A program made the translations under genes and the position numbers. From Bacillota bacterium (lineage in GTDB: Bacteria; Bacillota_A; Clostridia; Tissierellales; Peptoniphilaceae), in NCBI GenBank assembly GCA_023418535.1, contig JAEZZN010000033.1, forward strand, positions 1 to 9,196: a DNA stretch of 9,196 bases, read 5' to 3'. The notes beneath the pieces are model-generated. The model searched no databases and was not told where the DNA came from. It saw only the letters and a program-made list of their open reading frames with translations. Of this stretch, positions 1-6,691 are shown in pieces (position 1 is the first letter of the stretch; every line of letters starts with the position of its first letter).

Positions 1-1
1 T

Positions 2-40
2 ATCACAATTATACATTATGGAGGATTTTTTGGTGCTTGA
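2..40 (+). CDS. Possible C-terminal tail of a gene cut by the left window edge
   Basis: An open frame enters from the left edge and ends at a TGA at 38-40. It reads ITIIHYGGFFGA before the stop. A GC-rich hairpin with a T-rich 3' flank follows 20 bases downstream, as expected for the end of a plus-strand transcript converging on the rny operon. Twelve residues are too few to recognise a family. The neighbouring hairpin resembles the ends of IS200/IS605-type elements, so the tail could belong to a transposase, but this is inference. It may also be noise. Confidence 0.25.
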   Translation: MTIIHYGGFFGA

Positions 41-59
41 AGCTAAAGCTTTTTTACCT

Positions 60-88
60 CCACCTGCATAGCAGGTGGTTTATTGTTT
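60..88 (+). terminator. GC-rich hairpin with T-rich tail: terminator or IS200/IS605-like end
   Basis: CCACCTGC at 60-67 pairs perfectly with GCAGGTGG at 71-78 around an ATA loop. A T-rich tail (TTTATTGTTT) follows on the plus strand, which fits a Rho-independent terminator for a gene entering from the left. It stands out because the surrounding DNA is extremely AT-rich. Short perfect hairpins of this kind are also the recognition structures at the ends of IS200/IS605 elements, which lack ordinary terminal inverted repeats. The sequence alone does not decide between the two. Confidence 0.55.
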
Positions 89-89
89 C

Positions 90-124
90 GTTCACTTACG
101 TTCACTCAACTCACTAAAGTGAAC
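90..124. repeat. Inverted repeat GTTCACTT/AAGTGAAC with internal TTCACT copies
   Basis: GTTCACTT at 90-97 is the exact reverse complement of AAGTGAAC at 117-124. A second copy of GTTCACT at 100-106 lies inside the 19-base loop and could pair with the same right arm, so two alternative foldings exist. A related TCACT lies at 111-115. The block starts 12 bases after the hairpin at 60-78, and together they make the most structured 65 bases of the left region. It may be part of a mobile-element end, but no transposase is visible in the window. Confidence 0.45.
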
Positions 125-277
125 AAATATGATTATAGAAATAGTATATCACATAATGAAAATATAGATAAATAGGAATAGGGGTAGTTAAAGTATTTGG
201 AATAATACAATTAGGAAGTTAGATAAAAAAATATAATAATATAGATTCAAAATTAGTATCATAAAATAAATGATGTT

Positions 278-429
278 TTAAATATATACAAGTAGAATAA
301 AAAATGTAAATCCTATAAAGATTAAGAAATAAATAAATTTAATTTTTATAAAATATAAATGAATTAATAATCCAGATAGAAATAATAAAATTTTTTATTA
401 TATAAAGAATTAATAAATAGGGCGATAAA
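278..429 (-). pseudogene. Possible remnant of a small membrane-protein gene with one frameshift
   Basis: The minus strand carries a 38-codon open frame (394 down to the TAA at 278) that is almost entirely hydrophobic. It contains segments such as KILLFLSGLLI and FIGFTFFILLVYI, like two membrane helices. Just upstream, a run of six A residues (minus strand, 391-396) separates it from a further short hydrophobic open stretch in another frame (FIALFINSLYN, 429 to about 397), so one slip in the run would join them. There is no start codon or Shine-Dalgarno site. T-rich DNA encodes Phe, Leu, Ile and Tyr by chance, so this is a weak call. Confidence 0.15.
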
Positions 430-480
430 TTAAATTGGATAGAATTTAATAGAAATAGGGATAATTTAACTTAAATCAAA

Positions 481-510
481 TTTGTCACAAAATAATGATT
501 TTGTGACAAA
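481..510. repeat. Perfect 13-bp-stem hairpin built on TTTGTCAC/GTGACAAA
   Basis: TTTGTCACAAAAT at 481-493 pairs without mismatch with ATTTTGTGACAAA at 498-510 around an AATG loop. No T-run follows on the plus strand. On the minus strand the stem is followed by a T-rich stretch (TTTGATTT), so a weak minus-strand terminator is possible. The same core (GTGACAAA and TTGTCAC) builds the pnp terminator at 6918-6949. It lies beside a slightly GC-richer island, and it may be an element boundary, a terminator relic or part of a non-coding RNA. Confidence 0.55.
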
Positions 511-639
511 GTATACCCAAAAGTACAAGATTGGAGAAATATCTTTAAATTCAGGACTTTTTGCGGTTTTGATCGTTTTTAATCTACATTACAAAAGAAA
601 TTAAAATTTCCAACAGCTTATTGTTTTATATTTTTTCTT

Positions 640-804
640 TTATTTCTTTTTTATTTTTAAGATGCAATTTATTTTATTCCTTATAGAATTTAAATAATTT
701 ATAATTTTATTAATTATCAATCTATATTTAATTAATTTACCTTCATTAACCTCATCAAATATATTTATACTATTAGAAACTGTATTTATAAGTTTGATTA
801 AAAT
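640..804 (-). pseudogene. Open stretch with protein-like composition; possible gene fragment
   Basis: A minus-strand frame stays open for 54 codons, from 804 to a TAA at 640-642, bounded upstream by an in-frame stop at 805-807. It contains no ATG or GTG codon and no ribosome-binding site. The first two thirds include Asp, Glu and Gly residues (NIFDEVNEGKLIKYR), followed by a Lys/Ile/Asn-rich tail. That is more protein-like than the surrounding DNA and suggests the 3' end of a decayed gene. I do not recognise a family. In DNA this AT-rich an open run of this length is uncommon but can arise by chance. Confidence 0.2.
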
Positions 805-854
805 TTATAATAAATTATCTTAATTATAGATTTTCTACAAATATTGTTTTAAAA

Positions 855-960
855 GAAAAAAACTATAAATACCTCTATCCATATAAATATATAGTATTTT
901 TTCAAATATTAGAAAAATATGAGGCTCTAATTTGCGTTCTAAGCGATTTAAAATACTATA
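855..960. other. Three arms able to form mutually exclusive hairpins
   Basis: Arm A (GAAAAAAACTATA, 855-867), arm B (TATAGTATTTTTTC, 890-903) and arm C (AAAATACTATA, 950-960) share the same pairing core. A and B pair over 13 base pairs with one bulged A at 896. B (890-900) and C pair perfectly over 11. B cannot do both at once, which is the architecture of an attenuator or switch. Within the B-C loop a further 6-bp stem forms (ATTAGA 908-913 with TCTAAT 926-931). All arms are AT-rich, and no gene that such a switch could control lies downstream, so a chance origin is realistic. Confidence 0.3.
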
Positions 961-1143
961 GCCATATAATTACATGACTGAAATAATGATATATAAAACG
1001 AGTTATAAAATATTAGAGTTTAGATTGCATCTCCATGATTATTTGTTTAAAAATATATAAATATTTATTTTAAGAAAAATTATTTCTTATACGTAACTAT
1101 ATACGGATATATTATTTTAGATTCGATGTACGATAAATATAAT

Positions 1144-1171
1144 AAGACGCATTCAAAAAAGAATGCGTCTT
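1144..1171 (-). terminator. Terminator of the ftsK-pgsA-recA-rny operon
   Basis: AAGACGCATTC at 1144-1154 and GAATGCGTCTT at 1161-1171 form a perfect 11-bp stem with a six-base loop (T residues on the transcribed strand). It starts 16 bases after the rny stop codon. The 3' flank on the minus strand is U-rich but interrupted (ATTATATTTAT), so termination may be less sharp than at the pnp terminator. It is the only strong hairpin between rny and the gene-poor region. Confidence 0.8.
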
Positions 1172-1187
1172 TAAGATTTTAATTAAA

Positions 1188-2732
1188 TTATTTAGCATAA
1201 GCTGAAGATCTAGTTTCTCTGATTATATGAACTTTAATCTTTCCAGGATATTCAAGTTCATCTTCAATTCTTCTTGCTATTTCGGATGCTAGTATAGTAA
1301 GTCTATCATCAGAAATCTTATCAGGTTCTACCATTATTCTTAATTCACGACCAGCTTGAATAGCATATGCTTGTTTAATTCCTTCATAAGAAGTTGCAAT
1401 AGCTTCCAGATTAGCTAATCTTGTTAAATAAGCGTCAATAGCTTCTCTTCTTGCTCCAGGTCTTGCTGCAGATATAGCGTCAGCAGCTTGTACTATCATA
1501 GCTTCAAGTGATTCGAAAGGTACATCAAAGTGATGTGCTTCTACTGCATGTACGATATCTTCTTTAATTTTATATCTTCTCAATAAGTTTACACCAATCT
1601 CAACATGAGTACCTTCAATTTCATGGTCTAGAGCTTTACCGATGTCATGTAATAATCCTGCACGTCTTGCCACTTTATCATTAATACCAATTTCACGTGC
1701 TAGAGTTGCTGCTATATTTGCAACCTCTACAGAGTGCCATAGTACATTTTGTCCATAAGATGTTCTAAAATATAAAAGTCCTAGTGTACGAACTAAATCA
1801 GGATGTAATCCATGAACTTTAGCTTTTTCACAAGCTTCTTCGCCATATTCTTTTATAGATTGTTCAATTTCTTCTTGTGCTTTTTCGTACATTTCTTCAA
1901 TTCTTGCAGGATGGATTCTTCCATCAAGCATTAATTTTTCCAATGTAATTCTTGCAATTTCTATTCTTTTTAAATCGAAAGAAGAAAGAACAATAGCTTC
2001 AGGAGTATCATCAATTATGATATCTACACCAGTTAAACTTTCAAAGGCTCTAATATTTCTACCTTCACGTCCTATAATTCTACCTTTCATCTCATCATTA
2101 GGTAGAGATACTACTGCTACTGATGATTCTGCTACAGTATCTGAAGCTTGTCTTTGTATAGCTTGAACTATAATATTTTTAGCTATTTTTGTTTGATTTT
2201 CTTTTATACGAGCTTCATAATCACGTATAATTAAAGCTTTTTGATGTTCAGCTTCTTCTTCAGCCTGATCTAAAACTATTTGTCTAGCTTCTTGATCAGT
2301 TAAACCAGAAATTCTTTCTAGTTCTACAATTTGTTCTTGTAGTTTTTTATTTACTTCAAGTTCTTTTAATTCAACATTTTTTAATTTTGAATTAAGAGAA
2401 TCATATTTTCTGTCTACTTTATCTATTTTTTTATCTAAGTTTTCTTCTTTTTTCACTAACCTTTGTTCGTGCTTGTTGAGTTCTTTACGTCTTAATTTTT
2501 CTTCATGTTCAATATTTTGTTTTAATTTAAAAATTTCATCTTTTGCTGTCAACATTGCTTCTCTTTTTAGAGATTCAGCGTCTCTGTTTGCATCTTCAAT
2601 AATTCTCATTGATAAATTTTTAGCAGAATTTAATTTCTTTTTATCTGAGTTTGTTTTTATAATTGAAACAATAATATAACCTATTAAAACTCCCACTATT
2701 AAGGCTAGGATATAATATCCTATATTATCCAT
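1188..2732 (-). CDS. rny: Ribonuclease Y (membrane-anchored mRNA-decay endonuclease)
   Basis: RNase Y makes the initiating endonucleolytic cuts in mRNA turnover in Firmicutes and sits at the membrane as a partner of degradosome proteins. The 514-residue product has the full family layout and usual length. It has an N-terminal membrane helix (about 5-25), a long charged coiled coil (about 30-180), a KH RNA-binding domain with GREG at 221-224, and an HD metal-phosphohydrolase domain. The HD residues are visible: H333 (LWHSVE), H362-D363 (LLHDIGKA), an EAHH motif at 398-401 and D418 (AADAIS). The ATG is preceded by AAGAGG at a normal distance and lies 12 bases after the recA stop, so rny is translated from the recA transcript. 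recA-rny adjacency is common in Firmicutes. Nothing appears truncated. Confidence 0.97.
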   Translation of the reverse strand: MDNIGYYILALIVGVLIGYIIVSIIKTNSDKKKLNSAKNLSMRIIEDANRDAESLKREAMLTAKDEIFKLKQNIEHEEKLRRKELNKHEQRLVKKEENLDKKIDKVDRKYDSLNSKLKNVELKELEVNKKLQEQIVELERISGLTDQEARQIVLDQAEEEAEHQKALIIRDYEARIKENQTKIAKNIIVQAIQRQASDTVAESSVAVVSLPNDEMKGRIIGREGRNIRAFESLTGVDIIIDDTPEAIVLSSFDLKRIEIARITLEKLMLDGRIHPARIEEMYEKAQEEIEQSIKEYGEEACEKAKVHGLHPDLVRTLGLLYFRTSYGQNVLWHSVEVANIAATLAREIGINDKVARRAGLLHDIGKALDHEIEGTHVEIGVNLLRRYKIKEDIVHAVEAHHFDVPFESLEAMIVQAADAISAARPGARREAIDAYLTRLANLEAIATSYEGIKQAYAIQAGRELRIMVEPDKISDDRLTILASEIARRIEDELEYPGKIKVHIIRETRSSAYAK

Positions 2733-2744
2733 TTTTACCTCTTG

Positions 2745-3806
2745 CTATATTATTTTATCTGTATCAGTTTCTTCTATTTCTTCATTTTCTGTATTAGAGA
2801 TTTTATCTGATTTTAAATTGTTTCTAATTTCAGTTTCAATGCTATTTAATAAATCTTGATTATTTGATAAGAATTCTTTAACATTTTCTCTACCTTGACC
2901 AAGTCTCTCACCCTTATAACTATACCAAGAACCTGCTTTATCAACAATTCCAAAATCAACAGCTGCATCTAATAATGTTCCAGTTTTTGATATACCTGTT
3001 CCATACATTATGTCAAATGTTGCAGATTTAAATGGTGGAGCAACTTTATTTTTAACAACTCTAACTTGAGTTATATTTCCAATTACATCATCGCCATTTT
3101 TAATTTGTTCTTTTCTTCTAACGTCTAATCTTACACTAGAGTAAAATTTAAGTGCTATACCACCTGTAGTAGTTTCAGGGTTACCAAACATTATACCGAT
3201 TTTTTGTCTTAATTGATTTAAGAATACTACTGTACAATTTGATTTTGCTACAATAGCAGTAAGTTTTCTTAAAGCTTGAGACATAAGTCTCGCAAGTAAA
3301 CCAACATGAGTATCCCCCATGTCCCCTTCGATTTCAGCTCTAGGAACTAAAGCTGCTACTGAGTCAATTATAATTATATCAACTGCATTTGATCTTACTA
3401 ATGATTCGGTAATTGCAAGTGCTTGTTCTCCTGTATCAGGTTGTGAAAGCACTAGATTTTCAATATCAACACCTAAATTTTTTGCATAATTAACATCAAG
3501 AGCATGCTCAGCATCTATAAATGCAGCGATTCCGCCTAATTTTTGAGCTTCAGCAATACTATGAAGTGCTAATGTAGTTTTACCAGATGATTCTGGACCA
3601 TATATTTCAACTATTCTTCCTCTTGGTAATCCACCAATTCCTAAAGCAATATCTAATGTTAATGCTCCAGTAGGAATAGCTTTAATATCATTGCTTTGAG
3701 GAGAATCTCCTAAAACCATTATAGATCCTTTACCATAAGATTTTTCAATCTGTGTTAAAGCACGATCTAAGGCTTTTTTCTTATCTTTATCGATATTTTC
3801 AGTCAT
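2745..3806 (-). CDS. recA: Recombinase RecA
   Basis: RecA forms ATP-dependent filaments on single-stranded DNA, catalyses strand exchange, and triggers LexA self-cleavage in the SOS response. The 353-residue product is full length. It shows Walker [10 protein letters not shown] (70-78), the catalytic glutamate E100 in IDAEHALD, Walker B ending in D148 (VDIIIIDSV), loop L1 near 157-165 (EIEGDMGD) and loop L2 around 197-216 (NQLRQKIG to ETTTGG). It ends in an acidic tail (about 333-350), as is usual. AAGGAGG lies four bases before the ATG and overlaps the pgsA stop codon, only 9 bases upstream, which implies coupled translation. I see no promoter or LexA box directly in front of recA, so its expression should follow the operon promoters upstream of ftsK. 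cinA, which often precedes recA in Firmicutes, is absent here. Confidence 0.99.
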   Translation of the reverse strand: MTENIDKDKKKALDRALTQIEKSYGKGSIMVLGDSPQSNDIKAIPTGALTLDIALGIGGLPRGRIVEIYGPESSGKTTLALHSIAEAQKLGGIAAFIDAEHALDVNYAKNLGVDIENLVLSQPDTGEQALAITESLVRSNAVDIIIIDSVAALVPRAEIEGDMGDTHVGLLARLMSQALRKLTAIVAKSNCTVVFLNQLRQKIGIMFGNPETTTGGIALKFYSSVRLDVRRKEQIKNGDDVIGNITQVRVVKNKVAPPFKSATFDIMYGTGISKTGTLLDAAVDFGIVDKAGSWYSYKGERLGQGRENVKEFLSNNQDLLNSIETEIRNNLKSDKISNTENEEIEETDTDKII

Positions 3807-3815
3807 TATTCCTCC

Positions 3816-4364
3816 TTATATATTATCTAAATCTAAAACCTGTATATTTTTCATTAGATAATCCATACCGGAAAGTATAGTAAGTATAACTGAGATATAA
3901 AGAAATATATCGTATGCGATATTTGGAATAAATGTTAGTACACCGCTTAATAGATACAAAATTATTGTAATCATTTGGCTAGTTGTCTTTAATTTTCCGT
4001 AAATTGAAGCAGCTATTGTAATATTATTTGATGCTGCTAAAATTCTTAATCCATCTATTAGAAGTTCTCTAAAAATTATTATAATTACAGCCCATGCAGG
4101 TATAATTCCAGAACCTACTAAAACTAAAAATCCTGCTTGTGTAAGGACTTTATCTACTAATGGATCCATAAATTTACCAAATGTGGTAATTAAATTTCTA
4201 GATCTTGCAATATGACCATCTAAAAAATCAGTAGCAGAAGTTAATGCAAAAACAATAGCGGGTATAACGCTATTTACACCAAATATATTGTATATAATAA
4301 CAAATACTGGGACCATAAATAATCTAATTATAGTTAGTTTATTCGCTAAATTCATTTTCAACAT
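3816..4364 (-). CDS. pgsA: CDP-diacylglycerol-glycerol-3-phosphate 3-phosphatidyltransferase
   Basis: PgsA transfers the phosphatidyl group from CDP-diacylglycerol to glycerol-3-phosphate, the committed step to phosphatidylglycerol, at the inner face of the membrane. The complete CDP-alcohol phosphotransferase signature is present. In the 182-residue product I prefer, it is D46, D49-G50, A53-R54, G63, D67 and D71 (DFLDGHIAR, then GKFMDPLVD). Several hydrophobic segments surround it, as the family requires. Starts are possible at GTG 4373, ATG 4364 and ATG 4355. I choose ATG 4364 because AGAAGGTGA (4378-4370) lies five bases before it, a near-perfect Shine-Dalgarno site that would be inside the coding sequence if the GTG were used. 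The start overlaps the end of ftsK by 26 bases, so translation is probably coupled. The family also contains cardiolipin and phosphatidylserine synthases, but the length and the location beside recA favour PgsA. Confidence 0.93.
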   Translation of the reverse strand: MLKMNLANKLTIIRLFMVPVFVIIYNIFGVNSVIPAIVFALTSATDFLDGHIARSRNLITTFGKFMDPLVDKVLTQAGFLVLVGSGIIPAWAVIIIIFRELLIDGLRILAASNNITIAASIYGKLKTTSQMITIILYLLSGVLTFIPNIAYDIFLYISVILTILSGMDYLMKNIQVLDLDNI

Positions 4365-6591
4365 TATCTTCACCTTCTAATGTATTTTCATATTCTTCTA
4401 ATGTAACTAAAATATTTCTTGGCTTTGCGCCATCTTGTTCACTTACAATACCATTTCTAGTCATTTGATCAATTATACGACCAGCTCTAGCATATCCAAC
4501 TCTAAATCTACGCTGAATAGCAGAGATTGATGCAGTGTTTTCTGTGAGTACAAATTTTACTGCCTCGTCATATAATTCATCTACATCATCTAATGAATCT
4601 TGTGGTTTGTATGTTTCTTCAATTTTTTTATTAAATGTTTCATCTACTTTTATAGTTTCGTTTTTATTTTTAATATAAGTAACAACTCTTTCAACTTCTT
4701 GATCTGTTACAAAAGCACCTTGAGCTCTCTTTGGCTTAGGTAATTTACTTGGATAATACAACATATCACCTTTTCCAAGAAGCTTTTCAGCACCTGATGA
4801 ATCTATAATAGTTCTTGAATCGACATTAGATGCAACTTGAAAGGCGATTCGTGAAGGTATATTAGCTTTTATAATACCTGTAATTACATTAACACTTGGC
4901 CTTTGTGTTGCAATTATTAAATGTACACCACTAGCTCTACCCATTTGAGCAAGTCTAGTGATATAGTTTTCTACATCTTTAGAAGCTTCCATCATTAAGT
5001 CAGAAAGCTCATCAATTATGACAACTAAATATGGAAGTTTTTCCAATGTATTATTTTCGTCATCTTCTTCAACTTTTGAATTATATGCTTTGATGTCTCT
5101 TGCACCAGATTTCGCAAATAATTCAAATCTATCAGTCATTTCTTTTACTGCTTCATGTAGAGAAGCTGTAGCCTCGACTGCTTTAGTAACTACTTTTCGT
5201 CCTTTTAAATGTGGAATACCAGAATAAATCTTAAGTTCAACCATTTTAGGGTCTATCATTATAAATTCCACTTCTTTAGGAGAGTATTTGTATATAATAC
5301 TCATAATTATTGCATTCATCAATACAGATTTACCTGATCCGGTAGCACCTGCGATTAGTAAATGCGGCATTTCATTAATTTGAGCATATAAAGGTTTGCC
5401 AAAGATATCTTTACCTATAGCAACAGTTATATCCTCATCATGTTTTTGAAATTCTTCTGTTGAAATTAATTGTCTGAATCCAACTACATCCTTATTTCTA
5501 TTAGGTACCTCTATTCCTACATAGGGTTTTCCAGGTATTGGAGCTTCTATTCTTATGCTAGAAGAAGCTAGAGCCATAGCTAAATTATTTGATAAATTTA
5601 CTATTTTACTAACTTTAATACCTGATTGTGGTTTTACTTCATAAGAAGTTACAGTAGGACCATTATTGATATTTACAACTTCTGATTCAATACCGAAACT
5701 GCTTAAAGTTTCAGTTATAATCTCAGCGTTTTTTAATAAAATACCTTTATCATCCACTGCTGATTCAGAAGGATTAATTAACAAATCAACTGGCGGTTTT
5801 ATATATTCATAATCTTCGTCATAAATAATACCTACCTGTCCAGTTTCTTCAACTTTTTGAATCACTTCTTCAGATTTTTCATCTGAATGTTCACCTGAAT
5901 TATGATATGAAATCATTGGTTCTAAATTATTATTGTTGAAATCATCATTTTCAATAACTGTCTTTTTATCTTCATTTTTATTAATTTTTGCTATTGACTT
6001 CTCTCTTATGTTATTTGTTTTTTTATCTTTTACAAATAATGCTCTAATGTTATAAAAAATACTTTTTATAAAATCTGCCATAGATTTATCAAATAAGTAA
6101 AAATAAGAAATGAAAATAGTCAAAACAGTAAATATATAGATTCCTATATCAGCAATTAGTGAATTAAATACAAAATAAATAGATGCAATAATTACACCAA
6201 CTCCTGTATAATTTAAAGCTTGATTATATGAGCTTGCAATAGTTTGATTGAAACTTAATTCATCACCATTCATAAAAAATGTTGCTGCAGTTAATGACAA
6301 CATAATAAATAAAATAGTGAAAGTTAATAGTTTCCATTTAAACTCTATCCAGAGCTTTTTATTTCTAAAAGAGTAGAAAACAAACATTGCATAAAATGGA
6401 GCAATATAAGCTGCCAAACCAAAAAGTATAAACATTCCTTGGCTAAATATTAATCCAATTATCCCCATTTTATCTTTTAACAATACTGTAGAAGTAGTTA
6501 AAATAAATAAAAATAATACAATTATTGACATAGCAATAGTTGATTGATTTTTGGATTTATTTTTTGCTCTTGATGATTTATTTTTAGTCAT
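4339..6591 (-). CDS. ftsK: DNA translocase FtsK/SpoIIIE
   Basis: FtsK/SpoIIIE is a hexameric, membrane-anchored ATPase that pumps DNA through the division septum and aligns chromosome termini. From the chosen start the product has 750 residues. Four or five hydrophobic segments occupy about 19-170. A low-complexity Asn/Glu/Lys linker (about 190-260) follows, then the motor domain with Walker A AGATGSGKS (414-422) and Walker B LVVIIDELSD (about 522-531). A C-terminal winged-helix gamma domain (about 672-716, RRFRVGYARAGRIID) reads polar DNA motifs. I start at ATG 6591 because GGAGG lies four bases upstream. The alternative TTG at 6612 has no ribosome-binding site and would put that site inside the gene. 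It is the first gene of the operon. Whether it serves vegetative division or sporulation cannot be told from sequence; a non-sporulating coccus would use it in division. Confidence 0.97.
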   Translation of the reverse strand: MTKNKSSRAKNKSKNQSTIAMSIIVLFLFILTTSTVLLKDKMGIIGLIFSQGMFILFGLAAYIAPFYAMFVFYSFRNKKLWIEFKWKLLTFTILFIMLSLTAATFFMNGDELSFNQTIASSYNQALNYTGVGVIIASIYFVFNSLIADIGIYIFTVLTIFISYFYLFDKSMADFIKSIFYNIRALFVKDKKTNNIREKSIAKINKNEDKKTVIENDDFNNNNLEPMISYHNSGEHSDEKSEEVIQKVEETGQVGIIYDEDYEYIKPPVDLLINPSESAVDDKGILLKNAEIITETLSSFGIESEVVNINNGPTVTSYEVKPQSGIKVSKIVNLSNNLAMALASSSIRIEAPIPGKPYVGIEVPNRNKDVVGFRQLISTEEFQKHDEDITVAIGKDIFGKPLYAQINEMPHLLIAGATGSGKSVLMNAIIMSIIYKYSPKEVEFIMIDPKMVELKIYSGIPHLKGRKVVTKAVEATASLHEAVKEMTDRFELFAKSGARDIKAYNSKVEEDDENNTLEKLPYLVVIIDELSDLMMEASKDVENYITRLAQMGRASGVHLIIATQRPSVNVITGIIKANIPSRIAFQVASNVDSRTIIDSSGAEKLLGKGDMLYYPSKLPKPKRAQGAFVTDQEVERVVTYIKNKNETIKVDETFNKKIEETYKPQDSLDDVDELYDEAVKFVLTENTASISAIQRRFRVGYARAGRIIDQMTRNGIVSEQDGAKPRNILVTLEEYENTLEGEDNVENEFSE
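4370..4378 (-). promoter_or_regulatory. Shine-Dalgarno site that sets the pgsA start
   Basis: The minus strand reads AGAAGGTGA, eight of nine bases matching AGGAGGTGA, and lies five bases before the ATG at 4364. It is inside the last codons of ftsK and overlaps the competing GTG at 4373, which argues against that GTG being the start. Confidence 0.7.
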
Positions 6592-6594
6592 GCT

Positions 6595-6600
6595 TCCTCC
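6595..6600 (-). promoter_or_regulatory. Shine-Dalgarno site that sets the ftsK start
   Basis: GGAGGA on the minus strand lies three bases before the ATG at 6591 (four if measured from GGAGG), slightly close but the only purine-rich site here. The upstream in-frame TTG at 6612 has no comparable site. Confidence 0.75.
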
Positions 6601-6617
6601 ATAATAACTCAACTATA

Positions 6618-6626
6618 ATTATACCA
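6618..6626 (-). promoter_or_regulatory. Proximal extended -10 promoter of ftsK (P2)
   Basis: TGGTATAAT on the minus strand is a perfect -10 hexamer with the TG extension that makes a strong -35 unnecessary. The best -35 at 17 bp is poor (TTCAAT). A transcript starting about seven bases downstream, near 6611, would have a leader of about 20 bases that contains the ftsK ribosome-binding site. It lies clear of the LexA box, so it could give basal, damage-independent expression. Confidence 0.5.
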
Positions 6627-6662
6627 TAAAGATTGCCATAATTGAATTATCTATATACCTAT

Positions 6663-6691
6663 ATTATACGAACATTTGTTCTATTTAGCAA
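6663..6691 (-). promoter_or_regulatory. Distal sigma-A-like promoter of the ftsK operon (P1)
   Basis: On the minus strand TTGCTA (6691-6686) is followed after exactly 17 bases by a perfect TATAAT (6668-6663). The start would be near 6656, about 65 bases before the ftsK ATG. The spacer contains a GAAC-N4-GTTC palindrome, so a repressor bound there would block polymerase directly. The spacing, a perfect -10 and a 4/6 -35 make this the best promoter in the window. Confidence 0.65.
6669..6682 (-). promoter_or_regulatory. Putative LexA (SOS) operator
   Basis: The minus strand reads AGAACAAATGTTCG. It matches the Gram-positive SOS box CGAACRNRYGTTYC at all positions except the two outermost bases, and carries the invariant GAAC-N4-GTTC core. 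It lies entirely between the -35 and -10 of P1, the usual place for LexA repression. It stands before an operon that contains recA, a classic SOS gene, which strengthens the call. No lexA gene is in the window, so the regulator itself is inferred. Confidence 0.7.

Larger units (their letters stand above)
121..1143. other. Gene-poor, extremely AT-rich intergenic region
   Basis: About one kilobase contains no convincing intact gene on either strand. The only parts that depart from the AT-rich background are a perfect hairpin at 481-510 with a slightly GC-richer island up to about 620, two open minus-strand stretches at 278-429 and 640-804 that may be gene remnants, and a group of mutually exclusive hairpin arms at 855-960. 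I found no tRNA, rRNA, CRISPR array or recognisable riboswitch. The size and decay-like content suggest degraded accessory DNA next to a housekeeping operon. Confidence 0.6.

Noticed and set aside
160..465. Recurring ATAGGG words (for example near 178, 417 and 455)
   Set aside because: Spacing is irregular and the flanks differ. There is no regular repeat-spacer pattern, so it is not a CRISPR array or iteron set.
2473..2679. Open reading frame on the plus strand inside rny
   Set aside because: It is antisense to the coiled-coil-coding part of rny, rich in Ser/Phe as expected for the complement of Lys/Glu codons, and has no independent support.
4365..4373. GTG start for pgsA at 4373
   Set aside because: The GTG is part of the AGAAGGTGA Shine-Dalgarno sequence for the ATG at 4364 and has no good site of its own.
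5018..5227. Open reading frame on the plus strand inside ftsK
   Set aside because: It is antisense to the conserved FtsK motor domain, which has all its motifs. The composition is that of a shadow frame.
6592..6612. TTG start for ftsK, adding seven residues
   Set aside because: There is no ribosome-binding site before it, the real GGAGG lies inside this extension, and the extension would run into the P2 start region.
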